A stretch of 64,000 nt of DNA, from contig JAGWHU010000003.1 in the NCBI GenBank assembly GCA_028866575.1, positions 62,001 to 126,000 of the forward strand. Direction: 5' to 3'. The DNA comes from Candidatus Micrarchaeota archaeon. Its GTDB lineage: Archaea > Micrarchaeota > Micrarchaeia > Micrarchaeales > Micrarchaeaceae. Positions within the stretch are counted from its first letter, which is position 1, and each line of letters opens with the position of its first letter. The position numbers were made by a program, and so were the translations under genes. Positions 23,765 to 31,730 of the stretch are shown piece by piece. Below the pieces are notes generated by a model. It was not told where the DNA came from. It did not search any database and worked only from the letters and a program-made list of their open reading frames with translations.

Positions 23765-24903
23765 TCCATCGTGTCCTTTAGCGTATTTACCTTCTTGTGG
23801 GTTATTATGCTCTCCTTTTCCTTTATTATCCTGTGCTTAAGCTTCTTGATCAGGTCGCTCAGCGCGTCATCGAACAGGTATTTCGTGACATGCATTGATA
23901 TTATCCCGTGCCTGCCCAGGGAGAGCCTGACCTGCAGCTCGTAGAGCTTGCTCTTGCTCCTCTTGACCTTGAAGGTTATGTAATCCACGTCTATGCCGCT
24001 CAGCCTCTCGATGCTGTCGACAAAGGACCTGAGCTCCTCCCTCGCATCGTCCTCGTACTGGTAGGTGTTCGCGTCGAAGCCGGACATGAAGACCTTGCTG
24101 GGTGCAACACGCTGCTTCACCAGTATGTTTTCCATCACGTCCGTTACTGTGAGGATGCCTATGGGGTTGCTGTTCTTCACAACGACCAGCGATGATATGC
24201 TGTTCTCTATCATGTCTCTTACCGCATCGGACAGCGGCCTGTTGTACTCTATTGACCTGACATTAGGCTCCATCACGCTGCTTATGGATATGTTTGAGGG
24301 CTTGTAAACATCTGTCTTCAACTGGGGAAGCCGCTCCGAGCCCTTCGCTATCTCGTTTGCCATGTCGTAGTTAGTTATGAGCCCCACGAACTTGTCGTTG
24401 CGCAGGACAACCAGCCTGTTCACCTTCCTTTCGCGCATGGTGCTCTTGGCCTGGGCCACGCTTGCATTGGCGTCTATCGCAAGTACCGGCGTGGTCATAG
24501 CCTCGCCCACCTTCATGTTTTCGAGTATGTTGAGCGAAAGGAGTACCTTCAGGAGCGTGCTTCTTTCGAATATGCCTATTATCCTGCTCCCTGCCGAGAA
24601 AGGCAGTGCCTTTACCCCGAGCTTGTAGAAGTAGTTCACGAGGTCGTATATGGAGGTGCTGTTCGTTATCTTCGGAGTCTTTATGCTGAACTTTTCCACC
24701 TTCTCGTTCGCTGGCAGCTTGAGCCCCTGCAAAGCCCTGTATCTCGTCCTCGTATCGACAATCCCGTAGTACTCCTTGTTCTTTGTTATCACTATGGCGG
24801 AATATTTGTTCAGGTAATGGCCCGCCTTGGACATCGGCGTCCTGTAATCAAGGTTTATCGTGCGTGATATAAGCTCCTTTGGTATATTTTGCAGCCTCTC
24901 CAT
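23761..24903 (-). CDS. CBS-domain protein with a C-terminal HPF-like domain
   Basis: 380 residues. Four CBS-like units cover residues about 1-265; the clearest are at 130-190 (VGEAMTTPVLAIDANASVAQ) and 205-265 (ISSVMEPNVRSIEYNRPLSD). The last 100 residues (DYITFKVKRSKSKLYELQV, then a helix ending DLIKKLKHRIIKEKE) read like a ribosome hibernation-promoting factor domain. CBS pairs bind adenosine nucleotides, so this may link energy state to ribosome silencing, as described for archaeal CBS-type hibernation factors. A TATA-like box is present upstream on the minus strand near 24930. The HPF call is by pattern and moderately sure; the CBS call is sure. Confidence 0.75.
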   Translation of the reverse strand: MERLQNIPKELISRTINLDYRTPMSKAGHYLNKYSAIVITKNKEYYGIVDTRTRYRALQGLKLPANEKVEKFSIKTPKITNSTSIYDLVNYFYKLGVKALPFSAGSRIIGIFERSTLLKVLLSLNILENMKVGEAMTTPVLAIDANASVAQAKSTMRERKVNRLVVLRNDKFVGLITNYDMANEIAKGSERLPQLKTDVYKPSNISISSVMEPNVRSIEYNRPLSDAVRDMIENSISSLVVVKNSNPIGILTVTDVMENILVKQRVAPSKVFMSGFDANTYQYEDDAREELRSFVDSIERLSGIDVDYITFKVKRSKSKLYELQVRLSLGRHGIISMHVTKYLFDDALSDLIKKLKHRIIKEKESIITHKKVNTLKDTME

Positions 24904-25128
24904 CCAATCATCTATCCTATAAGTAAATAAGAAAATATATAATAGTCTCTGTGTAAATCATATCAGGCCAGGATGGCAGATCGGCTATGCGGCCGCCTGC
25001 AGAGCGGCATAGGGGGATTCGACACTTTTTACCAAAAGCGATACTTCCCCTCCTGGCTTATCACACGATCTGCAGCCAATGAACCGAACAAATATATATC
25101 TTGGAACCTATACAAAATATGTGATAGA

Positions 25129-25965
25129 ATGGCAACAGCATTGCTGCGCCCGGCAAGGTCCGAGGACCTGGCGGATTACCTGGTATATTGCATAAGATCA
25201 GGGGGAAAGATAACCCATGTCAACGATTATTCATTCGAAAATGCACAGAAGAACATGCCCAAGCCCGAAAAGGTGACGGCGCTGCTCCCGCTCCTGGATC
25301 CCTCATGCTCCCTTCCTGAGCTGCATGAATTGGCCAGGCTCACCGAAAGCATGTCCGCCGGATCAAGAAGGCAGCTGGAGGGGCTGAAGCGCAGGGAGGA
25401 TGACATCACGAAATGGCTGGTGCCCGAAGCCCCAGAGGAAATAAGGAGGCAAATCGACAGCATATCAAGAAAAATGACAAGGGAGGAAAAGGAAAAGGTC
25501 ATAGAGACGCAAAACCACACCCTCCTTATATTCGACAGCGAGGTGTACCGCCTCCAAAGGGTCCTCTCGCCCGGCGATGCAAAGACACTTGCGACATTCA
25601 TGAATAATTTTTACTATGCGGAAAAGTCCTGCGAAATAGTTGGGGAACTATGCGGCAACGATGCAATAAACGTCATAGTGCCAAGGAATCTCACGGTCAC
25701 GACATTGGAATCCAGCCATAACAGGATAATGAGGATGAAAAGCCCGCTTGAAAGCGCGTTTAACCCGGTATATGTGGATATCCCTGCGATAATGGACAAA
25801 AAGGGCATACACCTTGGAATCCAGCACCTGGACCCGCGAATCCACTCACAATGGGGCGAGTTTGCGAGATGCGCAAAGATGTACGAGGCCCGCATGGCAA
25901 TGCCTGCAAACGCGTCAGGGCATGCAAGGCCCTGGTATACGCGCCTGAAGGAAATGCTCGGCTGA
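25129..25965 (+). CDS. Hypothetical protein, 278 aa
   Basis: I do not recognise this soluble protein. It is helical in the first two-thirds, with a charged stretch around REEDDITKWLV and EEKEKVIETQ, and has an alpha/beta segment (DAINVIVPRNLTVTTLESSH) in the last third. The frame opens at 24973, but a TATATATC box at about 25090 and GTGATAG just before the ATG at 25129 support the shorter form; the first 52 residues of the longer frame also look unlike protein. It is isolated, with its own promoter. Confidence 0.65.
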   Translation: MATALLRPARSEDLADYLVYCIRSGGKITHVNDYSFENAQKNMPKPEKVTALLPLLDPSCSLPELHELARLTESMSAGSRRQLEGLKRREDDITKWLVPEAPEEIRRQIDSISRKMTREEKEKVIETQNHTLLIFDSEVYRLQRVLSPGDAKTLATFMNNFYYAEKSCEIVGELCGNDAINVIVPRNLTVTTLESSHNRIMRMKSPLESAFNPVYVDIPAIMDKKGIHLGIQHLDPRIHSQWGEFARCAKMYEARMAMPANASGHARPWYTRLKEMLG

Positions 25966-26024
25966 GCTAAGGTTAAATAACTGCCGCTTTTATATAATAC
26001 CGCGATTTGCCTAGCGTCCTGGCA

Positions 26025-26150
26025 ATGGCTGGTAATGCTATGAGATGTCTGCTCTGCGGCTATGAGATGAAGTTCGTAAAGTCATGCAGGCAGAAGTGCA
26101 AGAAGTGCGGCTATGAGATAGACTGCGAGGACGGCGGTTTCGACGAATAG
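26025..26150 (+). CDS. Small zinc-ribbon protein, 41 aa
   Basis: ATG at 26025 (an alternative at 26040), TAG at 26148-26150. CLLC and CKKC are spaced to bind one zinc, and the repeated CGYE after each knuckle resembles the two halves of archaeal zinc-ribbon proteins. A TATATAATA box at about 25990 lies 32 bases before the first ATG, which suits a nearly leaderless transcript. The acidic tail (CEDGGFDE) holds a fifth Cys. Function unknown; small ribbons of this type often bind RNA or transcription partners. Confidence 0.6.
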   Translation: MAGNAMRCLLCGYEMKFVKSCRQKCKKCGYEIDCEDGGFDE

Positions 26151-26209
26151 CATGCGCTGCATCATGAATGAGCCGCAGCGTTCGCGGCGCATCGCCCTGG
26201 CCTTTGCTG

Positions 26210-26587
26210 CTACGTCTTCGCCTGCGACTTGCCTGAGTAGCGCTTTGCATAGTCCGTTATGACCGGTATCGTAATGTCGTTGCCGTTGTAAGCCTCAAAG
26301 CCCACGTAAAGCCCGTACAGCCATATGAACAGGTTCAGCAGCGTCCCGAGCGTGCCTATGAAGAAAAGGCCGAAGGAGATCACGGTGAAGACTATGGATA
26401 CGATTATCATGAGTATGCCGAGGAATATTGCCTGCATTGAATGTAATTTCAGCCTTTGATCTTCTTCTCCTTTCAAGAAGAGGACGACTATACCTGTGAC
26501 CAAGGAGAGGAAATAAGCAATTATAAACCAACTCCTGTTGTCAGGCGCACTTGTGCTGGATTTCTTTGTTGTGGATCTTGTTGCCAT
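26210..26587 (-). CDS. DUF4870/Tic20-like membrane protein
   Basis: 125 residues with a Ser/Thr/Lys-rich head and three membrane helices. The KGEEDQRLKLHSMQAIFLGI segment matches the DUF4870 pattern in which a charged loop and an H-x-x-Q-A motif link the first two helices. Its role is unknown in archaea. The gene is convergent with the small zinc-ribbon gene. Confidence 0.75.
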   Translation of the reverse strand: MATRSTTKKSSTSAPDNRSWFIIAYFLSLVTGIVVLFLKGEEDQRLKLHSMQAIFLGILMIIVSIVFTVISFGLFFIGTLGTLLNLFIWLYGLYVGFEAYNGNDITIPVITDYAKRYSGKSQAKT

Positions 26588-26672
26588 TATAATGACCCTA
26601 GTAAAAAGATACGTTTGTTGGCTATTTATAGCTTATGCAACTGGCCAGAAATAACCGAAATCAGCGATATGC

Positions 26673-27125
26673 TCAAACGTCAAGCACGACAGTGGCGCTT
26701 ATGCCGCCCTTTGCCCTTTTTATGCCAAGATTGTATCGCGATACCCCCTTGACGTCAAGCTTGGATGCGGCGCTGCTCTTCCTCTTGCCGTGTATCGTCA
26801 TGCTTATCGAGAAAGAGCCGCCATCCCTGCCTATCCGGAGTTTCGAAACCCTGTATGCGAAAATACCGCTCGAATCAGCTACGGACAACGCGTCCTGCAA
26901 TGAATACCAGAGCAGGTCCTCGATGCTGCTGGCGCTGTCCTTCACCACGAAGGACTCCTCCTTTGACCTTGAGGCCGAAGCCTTATCCGTATACGATATC
27001 GTGTCAAACATGCCGAGGAGCGCGTTCCTGAAGCATGATTCCACAGAAACGCCGTAGGCTATGTACTCGACGTCCGCTGTATGCTCCACGAACCTGTATT
27101 TTTTGCTGTTTCGGATTGTTGCCAT
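26673..27125 (-). CDS. Archease, RtcB RNA-ligase activator
   Basis: About 150 residues. The signature RFVEHTADVEYIAYG holds the metal-binding His and Asp. DVKGVSRYNLGIK matches the archease core (evKavTyH-like, here with Tyr-Asn), and the protein ends with the conserved V-L-D-V. Archease promotes guanylylation of the tRNA ligase RtcB, so it supports joining of tRNA exons; this fits a genome with a T-loop tRNA intron (51818-51924). A GTG at 27134 is in frame but GGTG six bases before the ATG at 27125 favours that start. A TTTATAAATATATT-like promoter lies at 27138-27155 on this strand. Confidence 0.85.
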   Translation of the reverse strand: MATIRNSKKYRFVEHTADVEYIAYGVSVESCFRNALLGMFDTISYTDKASASRSKEESFVVKDSASSIEDLLWYSLQDALSVADSSGIFAYRVSKLRIGRDGGSFSISMTIHGKRKSSAASKLDVKGVSRYNLGIKRAKGGISATVVLDV

Positions 27126-27259
27126 TGCACGCACCTGTAATATATTTATAAACCTTATTATAATTAATAAACTAGAATCTTATGGTCCTGTGACGAAAAG
27201 AGTAACTACTGAAACGTGATGAAGCCCATCTCGGCTGAGGACTTTGCAACGGTTGAATT

Positions 27260-28786
27260 ATGAATGGAAAAAAAGCGAAGCTATTCGGAATCGCGATAAT
27301 ATTCGCGGCTTTCTTGGGGGTATCAATCAATTCCATACTTGCCACGAATCCGAGCATACTCGACACGGATTCCAGCACGTACATAATCGTAGTCATGCTG
27401 ATGCTCCTGCTGTTCATAATATTCTCTTCAAAGGCTGAGCTTGATTTCTCCTTCGGCCCCAAGAACGCCGCATATGCAGCATTCATATTCGTCGCATATG
27501 CGCTCCTGCTATCTTCCATGCGGGTTGCGCTATCGTCCGCATTCCTGTCGTACAGAATTGACGCGCTGCTCTTCCCGCTGCCGATGCTAGCGCTCGTGGT
27601 GCTGGTATTCGGAATCAAAGGCGCAAGAAAGCTTTGGCCACTAATCGCATATTCGGTTTTCGCATCCCCGCTGCTGCTGGTTCCGGTCATAAACCTGAGC
27701 GCCGCGTTCGCGAACCTCAACGCCCTACTCGTATACGCGATAATCAAGGGCATCGGGGTCCAGGTGCTGCGCTCCGGGTACGTGATAACTTCGGCCCTTG
27801 GATCCAGCATAACCATCTCGACTGCATGCGTGCCCATAGGCACTTTCATAGCATTCGTGATGTTCCTGATCCCTGTCGCATATTTATACGACGGCTCCCT
27901 GAAGCACAAGCTCTACTGGATTTTGTCTGGATCCGCGCTGATGCTGTTCCTGAACTTTGCAAGGATGCTCTTTATAGCGTTGATCTGGGTGTTCTACGGC
28001 CTGGATAACGCGGTGAACACCTTCCATGTATTCGCCGGGCAGTTGATATTCTACGCGGCGATAATAATCATGATGCTTGTTTCCGGAAAGTACGGCCTCG
28101 GCCTTGCCAGGCGCGCGAAGAAATCTAGGCGCGGAGTCGCTGCTCCAGGAATAGCAGCCGGCAGGCTGGCTGCGGCAACGGTGGTAGCTGCTGCTTTTGC
28201 GATTGCCGCATTTGCCCTGAATTACGGGTATTACAGCGACATACACGCATCGTATGCACTGTTTGCAGGCAATGCAGGGGTCAATGCAGTGGCGCTTGGC
28301 AACAGGATAATAGGCAGCGTGGCGAATTCAAGCGGCAACGTTACTGTAATAGGATCCACGTCCATCGGCGAAATCTTCCTGATCGGACATGCGAACGATA
28401 CGGACTCCACCTACATCATAGCTAACGCATCCTACTCTGCAGTGCCAAAATACAGGATTCCAGGATACACGCCTACGGGGCCGCTGCACTCATATCTGCT
28501 CAGGAACGGGATCACGATAAACGCGCAGGACGCATATTCGGGAAACAGCACGTTCGAGCTTAACTATTTCTCGATACCGTACAACATAAGCGGCGAATGG
28601 GTAATGGTGAACTACGTTGCATTCAGGAAGACGATTCCAGGGAGCACGCCAAGCTGCAGCGCGATAAACTACGGCTCCATCGGCCCGGTCAGCTATTTTG
28701 AATCGGAAATATACAATCTTGTAATGATGCAGCGTACATCCAGCGAAGGATTCATATGCGAGGGCTACGCCATAGCATCGGGATAG
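27260..28786 (+). CDS. Archaeosortase/exosortase-family membrane cysteine protease
   Basis: 508 residues: about nine membrane helices (1-325) and an outer C-terminal domain of about 180 residues with N-glycosylation sites. The catalytic triad of the family is visible at the expected places: Cys190 in TISTACVPIGTFI, Arg235 in LNFARMLFIA and His256 in NTFHVFAGQL. These enzymes cut surface proteins near a C-terminal sorting signal and attach them to lipid. The C-terminal outer domain resembles the EpsI-type extension found on some exosortases. The ATG lies about 80 bases after a TATA-like element near 27165. No gene next to it shows a sorting tripartite signal, so substrates are likely elsewhere. 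Confidence 0.8.
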   Translation: MNGKKAKLFGIAIIFAAFLGVSINSILATNPSILDTDSSTYIIVVMLMLLLFIIFSSKAELDFSFGPKNAAYAAFIFVAYALLLSSMRVALSSAFLSYRIDALLFPLPMLALVVLVFGIKGARKLWPLIAYSVFASPLLLVPVINLSAAFANLNALLVYAIIKGIGVQVLRSGYVITSALGSSITISTACVPIGTFIAFVMFLIPVAYLYDGSLKHKLYWILSGSALMLFLNFARMLFIALIWVFYGLDNAVNTFHVFAGQLIFYAAIIIMMLVSGKYGLGLARRAKKSRRGVAAPGIAAGRLAAATVVAAAFAIAAFALNYGYYSDIHASYALFAGNAGVNAVALGNRIIGSVANSSGNVTVIGSTSIGEIFLIGHANDTDSTYIIANASYSAVPKYRIPGYTPTGPLHSYLLRNGITINAQDAYSGNSTFELNYFSIPYNISGEWVMVNYVAFRKTIPGSTPSCSAINYGSIGPVSYFESEIYNLVMMQRTSSEGFICEGYAIASG

Positions 28787-28794
28787 TTGTTTAC

Positions 28795-29355
28795 ATGGAC
28801 AAGGCTAGGGAAATAACGAGGCTCAATGCTGCATACGGAAAGCTGCCGCGAACGGCAGGGCGCTGGCTGCTCAGCAGGAGATTCGTGCCGGCGGAGGGCC
28901 CGCCGGATGCTGAGGTAATGTTCATAGGCCAGGCCCCGGGGCGAAACGAGGACATGCAGCTCAGGCCTTTCATCGGCACGAGCGGAAAATTCCTTGACAG
29001 GCTGATGGGGCTTGCAGGCATTGAAAGGAAATCCGCCTACATTGCAAGCGTGGTGCAGTTCTTCCCGCCGGAAAACAGGATCCCGAGCGACGAGGAGATA
29101 CAATTATGCAGCAGGTTCCTTTTCAGGCAGATAGATATCGTAAACCCGAGGTTCGTAATCCTGCTGGGATCTGTTGCGTGCAAAACCGTGCTAGGCATGG
29201 AAAAAATAGGCTCCATTCACGGCACTGTCGTAAAAAAGGGCAACAGGACATACATGCTGAGCATGCATCCCGCGGCCGCGGTAAGGATAAGGAGCAAGAT
29301 GCCTGAGATGGAAAGGGATTTCAGGCGGTTCAGGAAGATAATGAGCAGGAAGTAG
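28795..29355 (+). CDS. Family 4-like uracil-DNA glycosylase without most Fe-S cysteines
   Basis: About 186 residues. Core motifs of family 4 UDGs are present: VMFIGQAPGRNED (motif A, with Gln instead of Glu), LRPFIGTSGKFL, PPENRIPSDEEI and the SMHPAAAVR motif C. Family 4 proteins usually bind a 4Fe-4S cluster through four Cys; here the N-terminal pair is absent and the Lys-Cys of the third site reads Gln-Phe, leaving one of four (EIQLC). The enzyme removes uracil from DNA in base excision repair. It starts nine bases after the archaeosortase gene; an ATG at 28756 would overlap that gene and is rejected. Confidence 0.8.
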   Translation: MDKAREITRLNAAYGKLPRTAGRWLLSRRFVPAEGPPDAEVMFIGQAPGRNEDMQLRPFIGTSGKFLDRLMGLAGIERKSAYIASVVQFFPPENRIPSDEEIQLCSRFLFRQIDIVNPRFVILLGSVACKTVLGMEKIGSIHGTVVKKGNRTYMLSMHPAAAVRIRSKMPEMERDFRRFRKIMSRK

Positions 29356-30792
29356 CTAATGCTTTGAGTCCCCCCTCCTTTCCATGGGGAAGAGTATAAC
29401 CTCCTTTATGGAGCTCTTGTCGGCGAATATCATCACCAGCCTGTCTATTCCAAGGCCAAGCCCTCCCGTTGGGGGCATCCCGTATTCCATGGCCTCCACG
29501 AAGTCCATGTCAAGCGGCTCGGCATCCCTGTCGCCAAGCTCCGCCTTCTTCATCTCCTTCTCGAAATTCTCCCTCTGTATTACCGGGTTGTTGAGCTCCG
29601 AATAGGCGTTGGCTATCTCCATGCCTGCTATGTACAGCTCGAACCTTTCAGTCATTCCCGGATCGCCGCGCTTGGGCCTTGTCAATGGGGAGGAATCCCT
29701 TGGATAATCGATCACGAACGTAGGCTGCACTATCCCCGGCTGCACCAGCGCGCTGAACAGCTTGTCATACGCATGCACGCGCGTCATCTTCCCCTTTTCG
29801 AACCTTATGCCGTGGCTTCCCGCAAGCTTGAATAGCTCGTCGTCGCCTATTCTGGTTATGTCAACGCCAGTCTTCTCCTCTATGCTCTTCATGTAGCCTA
29901 TGCGCCTGAACTTTCCCCCGAAGCCTATCCTGCCGCCCTGGTATTCCGTTTCATGCGAGCCGGTCATGCCCTTGCATATCGCTCTTAGAAGGCTTTCAGA
30001 CAGATCCATCATGTCGTTGTAATCTGCGTATGCCTGGTACCATTCTATCATCGTGAATTCCGGGCTGTGCGTGCTGTCTATGTCCTCGTTCCTGAACGCC
30101 TTGTATATCTCGTAGACCCTGTCGAACCCGCCTATTATGAGCCTTTTCAGGTAGAGCTCGTCAGATATCCTCAGGTAGTGCTCCTCGTCAAGCGTATTCA
30201 CCCTCACCTTGAACGGCTCGGCATCGGCACCGCCGTAGAGCGGCTGTATTACCGGCGTTTCGAATTCAAGGAAGCCCTGCCCGTCAAGAAACCCTCGTAT
30301 GAGCGATATTACTCTGCTCCTCTTGGCGAATACGTCCCTTGACTCATCGTTCATTATGAGGTCAAGGTGCCTTTTCCTGTACCTTGTCTCAACGTCCTGA
30401 AGGCCGTGCCACTTGTCCGGAAGCGTGCGCATAGCCTTTGAAAGCAGCGTATACTCTATTGACTTCACGCTTATCTCCCCCGGCTTGGTCTTGAATACGG
30501 TGCCCCTTACCCCTATTATGTCGCCCGCATTCAGCCTTTTTGCCTCGCCGAATGCCTTTTCGCCTATGGCCGAATAGTCGAAGTATATCTGTATCCTGCC
30601 CGTCCTGTCCAACAAATCCGCAAACACAAGCTTCCCGGATTTCCTTATGGCAACCACGCGCCCCGCCACGTTCACCTCCTTGCCCTCGTACGAGTCGTAT
30701 TTTCCCTTTATCTCCTTTGAGAAATCCGAGACGCGGTACGAATACGGCAAGCCGGACAGTAGATCGCTGAGTTCCTTCAAACCTGTATCCAT
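29356..30792 (-). CDS. lysS: Lysyl-tRNA synthetase, class II
   Basis: 478 residues. An N-terminal OB-fold anticodon-binding domain (about 30-140, EVNVAGRVVAIRKSGKLVFA) precedes a class II core with motif 2 (FRNEDIDSTHSPEFTMIEWY) and motif 3 (GGLGLGIDRLVM, about 438-450). The protein charges tRNA-Lys. Many archaea use an unrelated class I LysRS, so the class II form is notable. The ATG has a CATTTATATG box about 20 bases before it on this strand, which suggests a leaderless transcript. The stop directly abuts the stop of the UDG gene. Confidence 0.93.
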   Translation of the reverse strand: MDTGLKELSDLLSGLPYSYRVSDFSKEIKGKYDSYEGKEVNVAGRVVAIRKSGKLVFADLLDRTGRIQIYFDYSAIGEKAFGEAKRLNAGDIIGVRGTVFKTKPGEISVKSIEYTLLSKAMRTLPDKWHGLQDVETRYRKRHLDLIMNDESRDVFAKRSRVISLIRGFLDGQGFLEFETPVIQPLYGGADAEPFKVRVNTLDEEHYLRISDELYLKRLIIGGFDRVYEIYKAFRNEDIDSTHSPEFTMIEWYQAYADYNDMMDLSESLLRAICKGMTGSHETEYQGGRIGFGGKFRRIGYMKSIEEKTGVDITRIGDDELFKLAGSHGIRFEKGKMTRVHAYDKLFSALVQPGIVQPTFVIDYPRDSSPLTRPKRGDPGMTERFELYIAGMEIANAYSELNNPVIQRENFEKEMKKAELGDRDAEPLDMDFVEAMEYGMPPTGGLGLGIDRLVMIFADKSSIKEVILFPMERRGDSKH

Positions 30793-30865
30793 TCAATCAT
30801 ATAAATGGGCGTGTAAAGATATAAAAATCAAATATGAACGCTAATGTTTTAGGAAAAGCATTAGA

Positions 30866-30884
30866 GCCTGCGCGTAGCGCAGGC
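30866..30884 (-). terminator. Perfect GC hairpin after the winged-helix gene
   Basis: GCCTGCGC-GTA-GCGCAGGC forms an eight-base-pair perfect stem. On the minus strand it starts eight bases after the stop of the gene at 30892-31440. A second, AT-rich hairpin (30841-30864: CTAATG/CATTAG plus TTTT/AAAA with one bulge) follows directly. The pair may be a tandem terminator. Confidence 0.45.
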
Positions 30885-30891
30885 CCGAACT

Positions 30892-31440
30892 TTACTGTGG
30901 GGGTGAAACAATTAGCGTGTTAGTCGTCTTGCCAGCATCAAATTTGTAATAGACCTTGTGCCCCAACTGGTATCTCTCCAACAGGCCAAGCTTGTAAAGC
31001 TTATTCAGCCTAGCCGAAGCCGCATTCCTGCCCTTGTAGCTCATCTGCTTCTTTATGTCGTCAGCGCAGACCATGCCATTGCCATGCAGCTGGATTACCT
31101 GCATTATCTGCGCATCTAACCCGGAAATCGGCTGTACCTTAACAAGCTTGTTTTCCTGTTGGTAGGGTTCCTGGTCGTCTTGCTCATAGTATTCAGTGTT
31201 AATGTTGCCTTCTATCCTCTCAAGCTTATCCGCAATCGCCTTGAGTATCATCGTCGTGTTCTTGTTCTCGTTCATCATGTACTTGAGAAGCGTTATGAGG
31301 CTCGAGCCGGTTTCCTCGGATCTCGCCTTCTCCTGCAGCGCCTCCCTGAACTCCTCGCTCCTGCCGGACATCCTGCTTATCTGGCGCTTCATGTCCTGAA
31401 GCTCCTTGTCCAGTTCCTTTCTTGAGCGGTTATTTGACAT
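30892..31440 (-). CDS. Winged-helix DNA-binding protein with coiled-coil head
   Basis: 182 residues from ATG 31440; an in-frame TTG at 31488 would add 16 residues. The N-terminal half is charged and helical (KELDKELQDMKRQISRMSG), suggesting a dimerising coiled coil. The C-terminal half is a winged helix (DAQIMQVIQLHGNGMVCADD, then ASARLNKLYKLGLLERYQLG). A TTTAAATACTTT box near 31526-31537 serves as its promoter. It is divergent from the KH gene with a structured spacer between them; a local regulator is plausible. Confidence 0.75.
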   Translation of the reverse strand: MSNNRSRKELDKELQDMKRQISRMSGRSEEFREALQEKARSEETGSSLITLLKYMMNENKNTTMILKAIADKLERIEGNINTEYYEQDDQEPYQQENKLVKVQPISGLDAQIMQVIQLHGNGMVCADDIKKQMSYKGRNAASARLNKLYKLGLLERYQLGHKVYYKFDAGKTTNTLIVSPPQ

Positions 31441-31556
31441 GCAATCCCAATCCAATCTTGATGCATTCACGAAACATGCACGGAACAATCATGAATGAAT
31501 CACGACTTTATTGTGGATGAAAAAGTATTTAAACCTTTCCAAATTGCGGAACTGAC

Positions 31557-31575
31557 GAAAATTAGCGGAATTTTC
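31557..31575. repeat. Seven-base-pair AT-rich hairpin in the divergent spacer
   Basis: GAAAATT / AATTTTC with a five-base loop. It lies in the 290-base spacer between the winged-helix gene and the KH gene, upstream of the larger inverted repeat at 31634-31687. No coding frame is visible in this spacer. Confidence 0.35.
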
Positions 31576-31633
31576 CATCCCTACAGGCATTTTGTTTAAC
31601 ATATTCAACGCGCATTTATTAAATGCTTTTATA

Positions 31634-31687
31634 ATTTTCCGAATATAATTCTACCTGTACTTTTCGCAGGACGGAATTATGGAAAAT
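31634..31687. promoter_or_regulatory. Long bulged inverted repeat upstream of the KH gene
   Basis: Arms ATTTTCC (31634-31640) / GGAAAAT (31681-31687) and ATAATTC (31645-31651) / GAATTAT (31674-31680) pair with a four-base bulge, and CCTG / CAGG (31654-31657 / 31667-31670) closes an inner stem. This gives 18 base pairs over 54 bases just before the AATATTAATAT promoter-like box. It could be an operator for the divergent winged-helix protein or a small structured RNA. Confidence 0.4.
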
Positions 31688-31730
31688 ATTAATATCCGCA
31701 GAAGCATAAGGTATTGGGCCGGTTGATAGG

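Noticed and set aside
24973-25128. N-terminal extension of the 278-residue hypothetical
   Set aside because: Contains the TATA box and the GTGAT signal for the ATG at 25129.
27208-27240. Possible C/D box small RNA before the archaeosortase gene
   Set aside because: GTGATGA and CTGA are present once each, but no second C'/D pair or terminal stem is seen.
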